A DNA stretch of 64,000 nucleotides, taken from Pleurotus ostreatus/Saccharomyces cerevisiae fusant (Eukaryota > Opisthokonta). This document shows positions 10,607-23,216 of this stretch, piece by piece. The position numbers and the translations under genes were made by a program. The notes below the pieces were generated by a model. That model made no database searches. It worked only from the letters and a program-made list of their open reading frames with translations, and was not told the DNA's origin. The stretch is from assembly GCA_024196135.1 (NCBI GenBank), contig JAMQCK010000023.1, positions 1 to 64,000 of the forward strand, read 5' to 3'. Positions within the stretch are counted from its first letter, which is position 1, and the number at the start of each line of letters is the position of its first letter.

Positions 10607-12939
10607 TCACGGCGAACGAGCGCCGAATATGGCACTCAGGCTCGTTGTGGCGGGCCCGACCGTCTCTTTGATGGCTTGAATTATGATGGCGGCCTTCACG
10701 GGCGAGATCTTCGCAGCTTCCTCGAGTAGGTCCCCCAGCTCCGCTCCGTCCCAGTGGCTGATAGCGTACAGCGCGCTCAGCGTCCCAAGGCCCGCGTCCG
10801 CCAGCTTTGGCAGACAATCGCACAAGTCCTGCTCTCGGCCAGCGAGGATCTTGTTGGGCGTTCCGTTCCACAGATCGGGGCACGTATTGAGCCTGGCCTG
10901 AGAGCCGGTCAGTATACATGACAACAGAGCGCGAGAACGTCACACACGCGCATGGAGCCCTTCTGAAAGCGCCCGTCCGGCGTACTCGACTTGATGCTGT
11001 GCGCGAAAACGAAGCGCTCGAGGACGGTGAGCTCGGGAGCGACGTCTCTGAGCATGGATCGGAGGTCTTTGGGGCTCCAACTCCCAAGTTCAGCGACGTC
11101 CTCCAATGTGCTGATGCCACGTTCAACAAGCATCGGCGCATGCGTAGACAAGTCGATATCCAAGCTGGCGAAGGAAGCAACGTTAAGTGGGATGCGCATA
11201 GTTGGCTTTACCAGAGGAGCCTGCCCCTCGACGCGCTGCAATATAGAGGGGATGTAATAGGATCGCAGCCAGTCCGCATGCCCCAGACGAAGGACCACGG
11301 TCTTCAGCTCGCGCCCCAGTACGTGGCGATGCAGTCTGGACAAAGCTTTTGGCCCCATAATAGCGGATAGCAGGTCTTTGTCGGACCATGCGGCGACTGT
11401 GATAAGTCGCCCAAGGGTATCAAGCCCCAGGTTCTCGAAGAAGTTGGCGTGCACGGAGAGGTTCGGCGACAGGCTTGTGAGAAAGGCGTGGACGGGAAAA
11501 GTCCACAATTCCGGGACCTCGTCCAGTCGTTGCTAAAGACATGTCAGGATGTGAAACGGACTGGCGATATCCATGCAGACACATACCCGGATAGCACTCT
11601 TCTCAATCGTCCCGCTCAGCCCGATGTTGCTGACGCCCCTCGCAAGCACGACGCACTCGAAGCAGCGAAGAGACGGGATCGATCTGTGGTAAATTTGGAC
11701 GAGCCTATCCTGCGGCCACTGGCGCAATGGTAATACATGCTGAGCGGTGCCGAGGTCACAGTTCGCCAGCGCAGGGTGGTGCTGCGACATATCGAAGTCC
11801 AGGTTCGTGTAGAAATCCCTGAAGTGGGTGATTTGCTCTTCGCTCGAAGCCGGGGTCGGAGGACGATCGCTGGAGGGCTCGATGTCGTCTTCCTCGTCAT
11901 CCGAGGATATGTAAATGGCTTCATCCTGGCAGGTACCAGGTGAAGGGCCACGGTCCGTCACATCCTCAGGTTCGCTCGCGGGGTTGGGGTCTGCCTGTAC
12001 TTCCACGGCCGGCGTAGCGATCTGTAGAGATCGACGAATGAGCAGCCGCAAAGACAGAACATATGATTGGTCCCTCACATCGTTCGCGGGCGGTGGGGTC
12101 ACTCGCGCAGGACGCTGTCTTGTTACACGAGTGCGGCTTGGACCGGAGCTCGGGGGTAGCCCAGTCGTAGGAAAGTCAAGATACCGCGTATCGACCTCCT
12201 CCTGTCGGTGACTGAACAGCTAACAATGCGTGTCAGATCGTGGATGTTCGGAACAAATGTTGGAGCGTACATTGCGCGGCCCACCTCCTGCCCTTTGCAG
12301 CCAGTCAAGCCTATGGATGAGCTCATCTGTATTCTGAGGACATTTTTAGAAAGCAACGAGATGTGGCGCGCCGGCGCACGCACTAGAGGAGGGTATTTCC
12401 GGTAGAACTCGGCGTCCACATAATCCCAGTCCTCGATGATGTCGTTGATAGCCGCGTTTTTGACATAGCGGCTTATCGTAGCTGTGGACGCACCCGTCAA
12501 TATTGTGACTTGGTTGACAGTCTTCCCGTATAAGCGATAGATGCGGATCATGGCCTTTTCCTTGCGAGAGTACTGGGGCAACCTTGAGAGGAAGTATATC
12601 TTCGTTAAGCTGCGCATGCACTGAGCCTGCGCATGCTTACTTGGTCTTCTTGGCCTTTCTGGGACGCGACCAACGTTGAGAGACAGTGCTGTCACCGGTG
12701 TCTTTGGCAGCGATGGAATTGACGAGGGGGTGGTCGGCGGATAGTCGATGCGGCGAGGGTTCGAGTACCCGTTCACCTTCCCTCTCTACGCCTTGCATCG
12801 GGCTTCCTTCGTTTTGATGTGCGGCAAGGCTATCGTCGACCATGGGATGCGAGGAATGGGCGAGAGGATTCATATGGCTGACGAAGAAAGCCTCGAGCTG
12901 CGGGAAGACGTCTGCACAGGAAGAGAGGATGTTGTTCAT
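10607..12939 (-). CDS. Unknown HTH plus four SAM-like modules, family copy B
   Basis: Exon 1 starts MNNILSSCADVFPQL and is largely disordered, ending SRPRKAKKTK at a GTAAGC donor near 12640. The HTH exon has LPQYSRKEKAMIRIYR and TVNQVTILTGASTATISRYV, followed by IIEDWDYVDAEFYRKYPP. A disordered linker carries AIYISSDDEEDDIEP. Modules: D1 FYTNLDFDMSQHHPAL/CDLGTAQHVLPLRQW; D2 RLDEVPELWTFPVHAFL/LGRLITVAAWSDKDL; D3 ASLDIDLSTHAPML/APELTVLERFVFAHSIK; D4 PDLWNGTPNKILAGRE/LSALYAISHWDGAEL. It ends IFGARSP, stop at 10607-10609. About 650 residues. Intron positions at the module borders match copies A, C and D. Function unknown; DNA binding plus self-association is inferred from domains. Confidence 0.8.
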
Positions 12940-13460
12940 CAAGATGCGAGGGGTGGGCAGTTCCCTCCCTCCTGACCCGAGCTATAGGTCATCGCAAGCC
13001 TTTCTTCCGCAACGTCGTTCTGCCGGCCTTTTTGCTGAGGATCCTTTGACTCCCTGTGTACCAGCGGTACGCGGCTTGCTATGTTAGAGGCTGACGCATC
13101 AACAGGCAGAGAAGAATCCATCGCATCTTGGCAAGGCTAAGCGATTGTGAATGAAAGATGAAGTTGGTGATGGGCAATGGAAAGAACAAAGACCAAGCGC
13201 ATGAAGCGTGCCATTGCGTGAGTACATGCCGGACTGATCAGGGCCGTTGTTAGAGACTATTATGCATTGTGCGTCAATCAGAGCAGCAGGGTAAGCATGT
13301 GCACCGTGAGGTAAGGACGCCCATGATGGCACAAAGCAAGGAGCGTGCGAATCTGAAGCTTAAGCGAAATTTGAATTGATCCCGAGTCGGGACTTGCCGG
13401 CCCGGACCGCCAGGCGATTACCTGATTTGGCAACAATGCATCTTGCCTTTCCCCATTGCG
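12940..13460. other. Divergent intergenic region, 521 bp
   Basis: Separates copy B (-) from the phosphopantetheinyl transferase (+) and should carry both promoters. No ORF, RNA gene or repeat that I can support. Confidence 0.5.
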
Positions 13461-14459
13461 ATGGAAATATGGCTCGTAGCGTATGAGCCAGACGCTCTCA
13501 ATGAAGCGGTACGTTGTGATTATTATATCCATCGCACAGTCTATTGACCGGCACAAGCTCTATGAAGCTGGCCTAGAGCTCGTCGATGCTGAGAGTCAGG
13601 CCAGGATCAAGCGGTTCTACCACCGTGCAGATGCTTGCCGTCAGCCCTTGCAATATGATCGCATCATAATTAATCTAAATTTGACTATAATAGGCTGCCT
13701 CATCGGACGTCTTCTCCCTCGCGTGCTTCTGAAGCAGCATGGTATACCAGCCGCACAGATGACCTTCGGCAAGACGGACGCAGGAAAACCATACGTCGTG
13801 AGCAGTCAACATAGATAGCCAGTAGCCTTAACTGATCCCGTCGAGACGACGCTCCTTGATCCTTCAATTGCCTTCAACGTATCTCACGACAGCAGTTTCG
13901 TCGCGATGGTCTTCGCTCCTGGTGGCGCCAACCCACCAGCGTACAGCGTCGGCGTAGATATCATGGAGGTTCGCATGCCTCGCGGGGAGACGTACGCATC
14001 CCTCACCGAGACATTCGGCGAGCAGGTGAGTGGATCTAGATTCCTGAATCCTCGCAGATGGTCATATAACCGCATCTTCAGCTCACAACCCTCGAGCGCC
14101 GCCAACTGCGTGCATTGCAACCGGAGGAAGGCCTACGGCACTTCTTCTGGATCTGGACAACGAAAGAGGCGTACACGAAGGCCCTCGGCATCGGTCTAGG
14201 TTTCGACTTCAACCGCGTCGAAGTCGACGTCGCGGCGCGGACAATTCGCATCGACGGAGTGATCCCACAAGGCTGGCGACTGACCAGATTCGAGGCCACG
14301 TCGCCCGAGGGCGCGTCATATGTTGGTGTGGCAGCCGAGCTGACGACGCAGAACGCGCCTGCTACTATTGCAGACGCAGGCAGCGATACGCCCATAGTCC
14401 GCCACGACGCGGCAGAGTTCATACGCAATGCAGTATCAGTGCTAGGCGGTGACAAATGA
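13461..14459 (+). CDS. 4'-phosphopantetheinyl transferase, Sfp/Lys5 type
   Basis: Transfers the phosphopantetheine arm from CoA to a serine of carrier domains (PKS, NRPS, alpha-aminoadipate reductase, possibly fatty acid synthase). Exon 1 is MEIWLVAYEPDALNEA at 13461-13508. After introns come LVDAESQARIKRFYHRADA, CLIGRLLPRVLLKQHG, FGKTDAGKPYV and IAFNVSHDSSFVAM. The magnesium-binding signature is GVDIMEVRMP. The helix FFWIWTTKEAYTKALG-IGLGFDF carries the catalytic KEA..K motif. Five or so exons, ~275 residues. No PKS or NRPS gene lies nearby, so it is probably the general housekeeping enzyme. The start is chosen because it joins by a clean 49-bp intron into the conserved LYEAGLELVD segment. 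Confidence 0.9.
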
Positions 14460-14500
14460 TACAACATACAATTGTAACAACAACCCTTAATCCTCTTCTA

Positions 14501-16281
14501 CTACGCCTGTTCTCCCTCGTCCACCGCCTGCACATTCGCCTGCGCGAGCCAGTCCGTATAGTACACGCACTCCGTCGGATTGACCGGCCCGCCCTCCTTG
14601 CAGAACTGGAACGACGGGCAGATGCTGCACGGCGCCTGCGACCACCCGAGGGAAAGCTGCTCCTGCCGCACCGCGCGGTACGCGTACACGCCCTCGCTCT
14701 CGCCCAGATCCACCCCTAGGAGCAGATCAGGGCTGGGCGACCGATCGAGCTTGCGCTTGCGTTTCTGCTTTTCCTTCTCCTTTTCCTTGCGGCGCCTTTC
14801 TTCATCTTCTGATTCCGAATCCGAGTCCTCTGAGTCGTGGCTCCGTGAGCGCCGCGTCTTTTTCTTCTTTTTCTTGCCCACTACGCGCTCGATCTCGGAG
14901 TCGTCATCCTCCGAATCCGAGAGCCGCCGTTTCTTGCCATTTTTCTTCGACTTCTTTTTGGACGAGGTCTCGTGCTCGGACTCCGAATCGCTGTCATGTC
15001 CTCGCGACTTCGACTTGGATTTCGAGCGCTTGCGCTTCTTCCTGCGCTCGTCTTCGGAGTCCTCTGATTCTGACTCATCGCTGGTATAGATAGCTTTTCT
15101 CCGCCTCTTCTTGCTCGGGCGCTCCTCAGAGTCGCTTCGCCGCTTGCGTTTCTTTTTGTGCGAGCGCTCGACCTCTTCATCACTACTTTCTGCATCGTCG
15201 TGCCGAGGAACGCTGATGCCGACGGGTATCTGCGGTGGTTGAGTATACGACCTGTGTGTGACCACATGTGCACGCACCCTCTCAATCTCGCCATCCAGAA
15301 TAAGCACATTCAACAAGCTCTCGACATGCTCCTCCGACAAGTCAGTGTCCGTAAGATGAGCGCGCTGCAGTGCGCTGCGAATCTTCTGCGCAGTGGGGTA
15401 TTCCGGCTGGTACCCGACTGGGAACAGCGCGCCCTGCTTATCCGCAGACTGACGGGGCGAGCTCTGTACCAGTCATCAGCGCGAGTCATACAGCTGGGCG
15501 TCCGACGCACCATGTCGCGCACGATCTTCAGACAGGCACGTATCAAAGTATTGATGAACGCGACGTCAAGCTCGTTGTCCGTGTACCAAGGGCCGCCAGT
15601 GAGGGCGACCGATGGCTCAACACCCTCGAGCATGTATATCTTGCGCGTCGGGTGCTGCGAGGATGGGGCGAGGTTAGCAGCGTGTCAAGGTGTAGGCATT
15701 GAGAGGGGAAGCGCGCACCTGCACCGACTGAACGCGCTTGATGAGCTTTTTCTGCGTGAGGACCTTGAGGCATTTGTCGATCAGCGCCTGTGCGAGGTTC
15801 GTCTTCGCCTTTAGGTGCTTCGTCCAGATGCCTGATATTCCTGTCAGTAAGCGCGTTGCAATTGGATTCATCACGCACCCTCATTCTTCGATGCCTTGAT
15901 ATGACTGAGTACGAGTCCTTCCTCCGCCGTCAGGTCCTTCGTCCTATCCGCCGATCAGTCTTACACTTCATGTCAACTGCGAGCAGTATTACGCACACAG
16001 TAATCTCCTCCTTCGTCACCGCGCGGAAGCTGACCTTCCCCTTCTCATTCTTCAAGCTCTTGAACAGCCCGACCTTGAGCAGGAAGTTCAGCGCGTCCGT
16101 CCGCGCCGTGTTGTCCGGGATGATTTCCGCGACATCTTCGACGGAGAGCTCCTGCGAGAGCGTCGCCGTCGCGTCAGTACCTAATCGAGTGAGTAAAGGG
16201 GAAGTATCTGACCTTGTTGTGCGCCTTGAGCGCCGCCTTGTGCAGCTTCTTCTCGAGGTCGTTGGCTTTGCGCGCCGACAT
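14501..16281 (-). CDS. RPC34: RNA polymerase III subunit RPC6 (Rpc34) with a large charged insertion
   Basis: Begins MSARKANDLEKKLHKAALK. Winged-helix regions follow: EDVAEIIPDNTARTDALNFL, KNEKGKVSFRAVTKEEIT, TAEEGLVLSHIKASKNEG, IWTKHLKAKTNL and VLTQKKLIKRVQSV. Next are MLEGVEPSVALTGGPWYTDN and PEYPTAQKIRSALQRA. RPC6 helps TFIIIB-dependent initiation and promoter opening by Pol III. After these comes a ~150-residue block of Lys/Arg, Ser and Asp/Glu repeats (14730-15190). The C-terminus is a conserved four-cysteine motif: PCSICPSFQFCKEGG and TECVYYTDWL, the iron-sulfur binding end known in RPC6. At ~540 residues it is far longer than yeast or human RPC6 (~317). Multiple short introns. Stop 14501-14503, only 42 bp from the end of the convergent PPTase gene. 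Confidence 0.9.
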
Positions 16282-16568
16282 GATGAAGGCGGGAGCAAAC
16301 GGCCACTCGATCGACGCGATCAGTCACGCGAAGTCATCATCAGGATGAGATTGGTTCTCAAGGTTGACTGGCTTGAAGAGGTCGTGAAGAGGATTCCTAG
16401 TAGTGCTAAAGCTATACTGGTACATGGGTATACTGTTCTACATCGCTACAGTTATGGGAGGCAAAGTAAATACATATAGCGTCCGAGATATCGACAGCGT
16501 GAGTACTGTGTAACGTCGAAGGATCCCGGCGTCCTGGAGGACATAGATAACAGCGCTTCTACAGCGCG

Positions 16569-17652
16569 TCAGTAGTACGCCCACAGAAGCTCCGACTGCA
16601 CTTCAGCTTCTGCGCTATCGCTCTCCGTCTCCGGAATCGTCAACAGAGGCGATCTCCATTCCCGCGCACCCGTCTCCTTCTGTGAAGACGGCCAATAGAT
16701 GCCGGACAGCTCGAAGGCTCTCAACGAGCGCAGCGCTGGCAGTTCATGTACGATGCCCTCGTACAAGCCCTGTGGATACCGTCAGCCCGTCAGCCGGATA
16801 TGAGGGTCGGAAATGAATGACGCATCGTCCTGCGCCAGTCCGCCAGGCCCATGAACGATGACGACTTACGACATCTCCTGGATCCAGAACGAAGTCCTTC
16901 GTATCAAGGCGCAGATAGAGTAGCTGCGGCATGTGTTGCGCGAAGTGCGGCAGAAGCGCGATCGGTGGGGAGGTCGTCTGCGCGGTGAAGTGTTGGATGG
17001 ATGAACACGAGCCCGCGAGACGTGCGACGACGTCGGGCGTGCAATCACCGCTGGCTAGGTGTACACTTGAGACAGGGCGCGAGGGGGTGATGGCGAGAGC
17101 AGCAGTGGACGAGCCCGTGAATGACGCCAGGCGCGGCAGTGCGTGCTCGGGAAGGGTGACGGGCTTCTCCAACGCGTCCGACGCCAGCGAGTGCACTTCG
17201 AGATCGTGCAGAAGAGGTACCGTGCGCAGGAAGGACGTGACGTGCGCGTCCATGACAAATGTGCAGCGAAAGCGAAGGAGATGTGGTAGCGCGCAGCCCG
17301 CTAGAACCCAGGACGCTCGGTGATCGAGCGCGAGATCGAGGGATGTGAGGCAGGGCATGGTTCGTAGAACGCGGGCGACCAATTCGTAGAAGGGTCGCAG
17401 TGGGGGCGCGTGAGTCGCACCGGTAATAGAGAAGCTACGCGCATGCTGTGCGAGCTGAGGTCGCCGGGCGAGCGTCATGACAAGGGACAGGTTGCCCACC
17501 GCGGAGGAGACCTGCACATCTCGGTAGAGGAGACGCACAGCGGTCTGGTGGAGAGAAGAGCAGAGGAGGGACACAGCAGCAAGCTCCCTTCGCGACAGGT
17601 GCTGGCACACGCGGTCGAGGACCTCTGTAGGCAACATTGTCAAGGAGGGCAT
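16569..17652 (-). CDS. F-box protein with LRR-like C-terminal region
   Basis: The F-box occupies the first ~45 residues: MLPTEVLDRVCQHLSRRELA, VSLLCSSLHQTAVRLLYRDV. The following ~250 residues contain leucine-rich stretches (MPCLTSLDLALDH, PHLLRFRC, PLLHDLEVHSLAS, PQLLYLRLDTKDF), as in agaricomycete F-box/LRR proteins that recruit substrates to SCF ubiquitin ligases. An intron near 16873-16770 leads to a last exon with YEGIVHELPALRSLRAFEL and the end ELLWAYY. Target unknown. The first of two close in-frame ATGs (MPSLTMLPTEV) is used. Divergent from the mitochondrial AspRS gene. Confidence 0.75.
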
Positions 17653-17932
17653 GTCGGAGGGAGAGTGAGTTGCAGGGCGACAGCTCTGTCAGGCGTATCG
17701 CTCGCCTTATACGTGGCAGCGCTGGCTGATGGTACGCCCATTAGACCCGTCATGGCTGTATAGATTCAATAGCTGCCAGATGATGGGCGCAAGATCTGGA
17801 TGTGAGTTTGCTGAACGTTGGCTCCATCAGCGCCGAATGCAAGGCCGCGCGGCAATTCCCGGTACGACGCGTCAAGCGCGGGGCGCCGCTTTTGGGATTT
17901 TCGTGCGTCCCGCCCTGATACCTACCATCATC

Positions 17933-20870
17933 ATGCTGGGCATGCGCGGATGCTGTCTGCGCGCCAAGGTCGGGGGAAGGGCGCAAGTACTCCGCTTTCT
18001 ATCACAAGACGCGCACTGCGGTCAGCCCAAGTTCATTCGCCGCTTTCCATCTTCCTAAAACTGTGTTAGCCCCGTACCCCAAACGGACCCACAATTGTGG
18101 CACCCTCTCCGCCGCGGACGTCGGGAGAAAGGTCGTCCTGGCGGGCTGGTTACTTCCCGGAAGGTATAGCCCAGAGATCCTCCTCGGTCAATAGATAAAC
18201 TCAATTCCGCGAAGGAAGGCTGGCAAGCACGTGTCTTTCTTTCCATTGAAAGATTCATCCGGTGCCACACAACTTGTTGTCAAACGCGATGGCTCAGCTG
18301 CTGGGCTATCCGACGTGACGGTCGAGTCTGTGGTCCTCGTCGAGGGCGAGGTTTCTCTTCGACCAGAGAATCAACGGCGTGTACGTATTTTTTCTCGGGA
18401 TAGGTCACGGCGGGCGTTCATAAATTGACAAGGGTGGTACTGCCGACATAGACATCGTCGTGTCCGACTTCAAAGTGCTGAATCCTGCCCAAGAGGATCT
18501 ACCGTTCGTGCCCTCGGACGCTACGAATATAGTAAGTGTTCTCTTCCTCAATTTTCTCTCGCACGCCCCGATGCAGCTGGTGCGGAATGTACGGACAAGA
18601 TAATGGATGTAGCACGTCCAGTGCTCTGCGAGGGCGTGCTTCTGAGGGGCTCCGAAGTAGTCGTCCAAATACTTGATGCCGAATATTGGCGACTGGACGT
18701 TTTTGTCCGAACCTGGGGTAAGTCTGCTGTAGGGTCACGATAGGTTCAATCTTTATGGCCAGGATTTCGTTCAGTTGTTCCCCAGCTGCTGTATTTGGGC
18801 GTGCCGATGGCGACCGGACGGTTATACTGACCTTCACACAACATTGCAGGCGAACGAAGATCTGCGCGCTCGGTACCGGTATCTTGACCTCAGGCGCACA
18901 GCTTTGTCAGAAAACATCCAGAAGCGCAGTAAGGTCGCGCACACCGCGCGAACTGTATTGGAGCAGGAAGGCACGTTCTCGACGCCACTCTCCGCGTATG
19001 ACCGTAGCCAACACGTTCCCCTAGGCTTTACCGAAGTTGAGACGCCCATCCTTCTCCGCTCCTCGCCCGAGGGCGCGCGAGAGTACCTCGTCCCCTCTCG
19101 CATCGCGCGCGCAGAAGACGACCGACCGGTATTCTACGCGCTCCAGCAATCGCCGCAGCAGCCGAAGCAGCTGCTCATCTGCTCAGGCGCCGTCGACCGG
19201 TACTTCCAGCTCGCCAAGTGCTTCCGTGATGAGGGTGGCCGCAAGGACCGGCAGCCAGAGTTTACGCAGATTGATATGGAAATGGCCTTCGTGTCCTGGG
19301 GTCCAGACGACGCCTCACTCGCACGCGGTTGGCGTATCGGTGGCGCGGAGGTGCGCGACACCATCGAGCGCCTCGTCCCCGCAATGTGGGCCACCGCCGA
19401 GGGTACCGGGCTGCCCTCGGCTTTTCCAGTCATGACCTATCAGGAGGCCATGAATCGCGTAAGCCCCGCCATAATCGCCCGTCGTCGCTCCCTCACGCGC
19501 TCCCTCTCACATAGTTTGGCTCGGACAAGCCGGACACGCGATTTGGCTTGGAGGTGCGTGTGTGCGCTCTATGACCGTGCCCCTGTATGACGGCGACCGA
19601 ATGAAGATCAGCGACATCACGCCATATTTACCCTCCGCCCAGCGAGAGGCGCTAGAGCGCGGAGGTGACATCCTGCAGGCGCTCATCGTCCGTGGCGGGG
19701 ACTTTACCGCTGCCTCACAGGCTGCCCAAAGCGGTGATATCACGGTGAGCTGCAAGCCATAGTGCCATCGTGCTGCCTTCTGACTTAGACGATGACCCAA
19801 GGAGCGCATCCTCATCGATGAGGGCAACCGGACATCGTGGCATCGCACATCCAGCATATTGGCGGAACTCCCGTCGCCGTCTGACAGCGCGTGCGAGATA
19901 CCTTCACTGCAGCCGGGCGACCATCTCTGGTTAGCGCGAAGAACCAAGCTGGCGCAGGTACGCTCAAATTACCTGTGACTGGGGCAGCGGCGCTTATGAT
20001 TCTGTCAGGGTGGATCCACGCCCCTTGGAAAACTCCGTCTCCAGCTGTCAGAGCTAGCCCAGCAGCGTGGTAGGTTTCCACTCAGGCCCGCGGGCTGCAT
20101 CGCTCATGAAATTTGACTGACAACTTTCAGGGGACCTGACGCTCCCTGCCCACGCACGCAACTTCCTGTGGATAACCGAGTTCCCGTTGTTCACCCACGA
20201 GGACGAGGACAAGGAGTTCCTCGCGCACGGCCGCTGGAGCAGCTCCCACCACCCCTTTACCGCGCCAATGTGGGAGGACGTACCCAAGATGTACGATGGG
20301 CGCATCAACGAGGTTAGTGCCATCCTTTACCCCTTTGCAGCACAGTGCTGATGTCGACGTCGCACCTAGGTTCGCGGGCAGCACTACGACCTCGTACTGA
20401 ACGGCGTCGAGATTGGCGGTGGCTCCGTTCGTGTGCATGACGCGGCCATGCAGGACCATATCTTCACCAACATTCTGCAGGTCAGTCGCAGCATTCATGT
20501 CGTCCTTGATGACTTTCTGACTGCCACTGCGAATAGCTGAGCCCCAGCGAGAAGGCGCCTTTCGAGCATCTCTTGCACGCCCTGCGCTGCGGCGCACCAC
20601 CTCACGGAGGCATCGCACTTGGTACGCAACTCTTTCCCTGTCCACTCAGGACTTCCCCTTCCCCGCCTACTTTCTTCCACTAACGCCCTCTCAGGCTTCG
20701 ACCGCATCATGTCCATCCTCTGCAACACACCGTCCATCCGCGACGTCATCGCCTTCCCAAAGACCAGCGGTGGCACCGATCTGCTATTCCGTAGCCCTGC
20801 GCCAGTAGGCGAGGACGTCCTTCGCGAGTATCGGCTGGAGTACCTGAAGAAGCCGGCTGCGTCGACATGA
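17933..20870 (+). CDS. MSD1: Mitochondrial aspartyl-tRNA synthetase
   Basis: Charges mitochondrial tRNA-Asp. The bacterial-type layout is visible. The N-terminal anticodon-binding OB fold has [34 protein letters not shown]. Class II motif 1 region: [34 protein letters not shown]. Motif 2: [30 protein letters not shown]. The insertion domain has RYLPSAQ-like and DEGNRTS segments. Near the end: [17 protein letters not shown] and the motif 3 [13 protein letters not shown], then [15 protein letters not shown]. More than ten introns. The 5' end is tentative: an Arg-rich leader starting at 17933 ([12 protein letters not shown]) looks like a mitochondrial presequence and splices (donor GTCAGC) towards the RTHNCG exon. 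Stop 20868-20870. Confidence 0.88.
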
Positions 20871-21443
20871 AAGTGCTATCCGCGCCAACATGAAGAAGCC
20901 GACTGCATCGACATGAATTTGGATATAACTGCATCACTCCGATACCGGAGAAGCTCATTTCGCCAGCATTTGGCGAGAACCACCACTCACTTGCATCATA
21001 ACATAGACGCTCATACTAATGCACACATACATCTTTCGGCATAGCCGAATTGCCTCACGCACACGAACAGACAGATAATTGTGGGATTGACCCCGACGGC
21101 CTATCGATTCCGGATAAGGTAGTCGAACATGGATGGTCGTGCGACTAACGCGTCCATAGCTTCGATGGAAAAACCCTGCCCACAACTGGGAAAGCCAGTG
21201 AATCATGATACGAGCGACGATATGAGTACATGCGAGATAGTATGAAAAGGTCCGAAGGTGTACAAGGGCATAAGACAGCCCATATGGTAGGTAAGAAGAC
21301 GAAAATGGCGAACACGTTGCGTGGTGCATTGGTAAGGCGTCCGAAGCTTGAACTAATGGCGCGGAATCTGCTTCGGAGGCAACATTGGAAAGCATATAGA
21401 TAAATTGTGACACGAAGGACTTCGCAGCGACCACCGTGAAGGG
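20871..21443. other. Convergent intergenic region, 573 bp
   Basis: Between the 3' ends of AspRS (+) and the Ivy1-like gene (-). It should contain both transcript ends. No credible coding frame or RNA gene. The AspRS stop is followed by a near-repeat of AAGAAGCCG.CTGC.TCGACATGAA (20850-20915), a short local duplication around its 3' end. Confidence 0.5.
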
Positions 21444-23216
21444 CTACGCAGCCGCCACGGCGTGCTTCTGCTGCGAGGTGTCGTCCGGCACGACGTCAGT
21501 GTCTGGCGGGAAGAACGTCGAATGCCGCGGCGTCGTCGCATCGTCCGTCTCGTCCGTGCCCGCAGAGCCCAGCCGCTGGTGCGCATCCGTGAAGGACCAG
21601 GAGGGGTTCATCGGATCGGGCGCCTCATAGACCACACTCGCCCCGCGTAAATCAGGCGTCGAGTGCGAGTGCGCAGGCCCCTCAGGATCTGGCCGAGCAT
21701 TGTTCTCGTCGATGACGGAGAGCACAGAGCGCAGCTTCGACTCGGCCTTCCGAGGAGGTATCGAGTGCCGTCGCGCGTGCGTGGGCGAGGTCGAGCTTGG
21801 CGGTGAGCGCGAGGTAGGCGAAGTGGAGCGCGGTGGCGTGAAGGCGGGCGGGAGGCTCTCGGCCCACTCTGCGGTGTCTGAGCGGTAGACGTCGTCGTTC
21901 GAGACGGACGCGGGCACCCACGATGGGTTCATTGAAGCCAGAACCGAAGCAGCCGCGGGTAAGCCATTGGAGTGCACCTCGGGAGTTTGGGCTGTAGGCG
22001 TTGATGCTGACGAAGTCGGCCCGCCCATAATGGATAGTGGCGGGAGGATGGAGTATATCTGGTCCTTCGCTGGTGGTGGTCCGTAGGCGTCGAAGGGGTC
22101 TGGCACAGTCTGTAGCATGACCTCGATTACGGGGTCCGAACTTGGAAAAGGTTAGCGATAGGATTAGGGGCAGACGCGAGGGACTCACGCTTTGGAAGTG
22201 AAGCGATCGAGTACGTCCATCGTGGAGCGTACAACTACGCACGTCTGTCGGCTATGAGCAAATGCGCCGAAGAGGTAGCCGCAGATACTCACCTTGCCTT
22301 GCACCACATTCCACACTTCCTCTTCATGCTCCATGATCTCCTGGTAGTGTTCGACCTTCAATTCATCTAGTTCATCGACTTGTCGTTGTAATACAGTCAG
22401 GGCTTCACGGAAGCTCTGCAAATCTGCTGGGAATTAGCATAGGGGTACGATGGGAATCGCGAATGACACGCACTGCGTTCCTTCCTGTTCATATTCCGGG
22501 CTTCCGTCTGTCGTATGACCTGGCTCTTCTCCCGCAGAGCTCGCTCATACTGTGCTGACCTTTCCTGTGATGGCGTTAGAAGCGTGTATATGGTGCGTGA
22601 TGATATATCAGACGTACGTTGACGATGGTCTTGTATGTATCAAGGTGCTGGCGAAGGGGTTTCTCGAAGGTCTTGTCGATGGTATCGGCCTGAAGGTGGT
22701 GGTCAGAAGTGCTATACAGAGATGGAAAGCAACACACCAAGACATGCCAGTGATTGCCCATGAGATGATGCAATCCAGAAGCGGCCAATAAGCGTGTACC
22801 CGCTTCGTATGAAGGGCCCTTGAGCCTGAGGGTGTATTAGAAGATGCATACCTTACAGTTATCATACCACGCACCCACTGCAAGCCTCCAGGGCATCCGC
22901 GAATGCGGCTGTCGCCCGCGACATCTCGACCAGCGCATTGCGGTATCGTGCGCTATTCTCCATTAACTAGAGCCAGATAAGCACCGCGTCCTGGCCAGTA
23001 ATCTGGGGGGCGCACCTCCTCATACGCCTGGATGCTCGCCTTGAGGTCCGCGCGGGTGATGATCTTCTCAGGACCGTTGGCGCCGAAGTTCATCGCGGAG
23101 GCGTGCGTCGCATCGGAGAAGGTGGGAGACGGGCTGCGCACAGCGGAGGGCGAGGAGTCGCGGCGGCTTGCGCCGAAGGCAAGCGTGCGCAGAGACCGTG
23201 GGCGACCGGGGGCCAT
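21444..23216 (-). CDS. Ivy1-like BAR-type membrane-binding protein
   Basis: Starts MAPGRPRSLRTLAFGASRRD. The central ~270 residues are a helical BAR-like region: IITRADLKASIQAYEE, YRNALVEMSRATAAFADALE, LLAASGLHHLMGNHWHVL, FEKPLRQHLDTYKTIV, RNMNRKERNLQSFREAL, VDELDELKVEHYQEI. The C-terminal ~220 residues are disordered and rich in Pro/Ser/Thr (PPAFTPPRSTSPTSRSPP). Yeast Ivy1 is an inverse-BAR-like phospholipid and Ypt7 partner at the vacuole; assignment is by recalled family pattern. At least six introns, including one in the loop before the FEKPLRQ helix. ATG at 23216 is the first in frame. Ends AVAAA at 21444. Confidence 0.7.

Noticed and set aside
12745..12775. GGGTTCGAGTACCC resembling a tRNA B box
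   Set aside because: It is inside the coding first exon of copy B and no upstream A box fits.
13461..14459. Idea that the phosphopantetheinyl transferase marks a biosynthetic gene cluster
   Set aside because: No PKS, NRPS, terpene or tailoring enzymes are present; neighbours are Pol III, tRNA synthetase and ribosomal genes.
14580..15089. Phe/Ser-rich open frame antisense to RPC6
   Set aside because: It is the complement of the Lys/Glu/Ser-rich tract of RPC6; codon bias of that tract opens the antisense frame. No homology pattern of its own.
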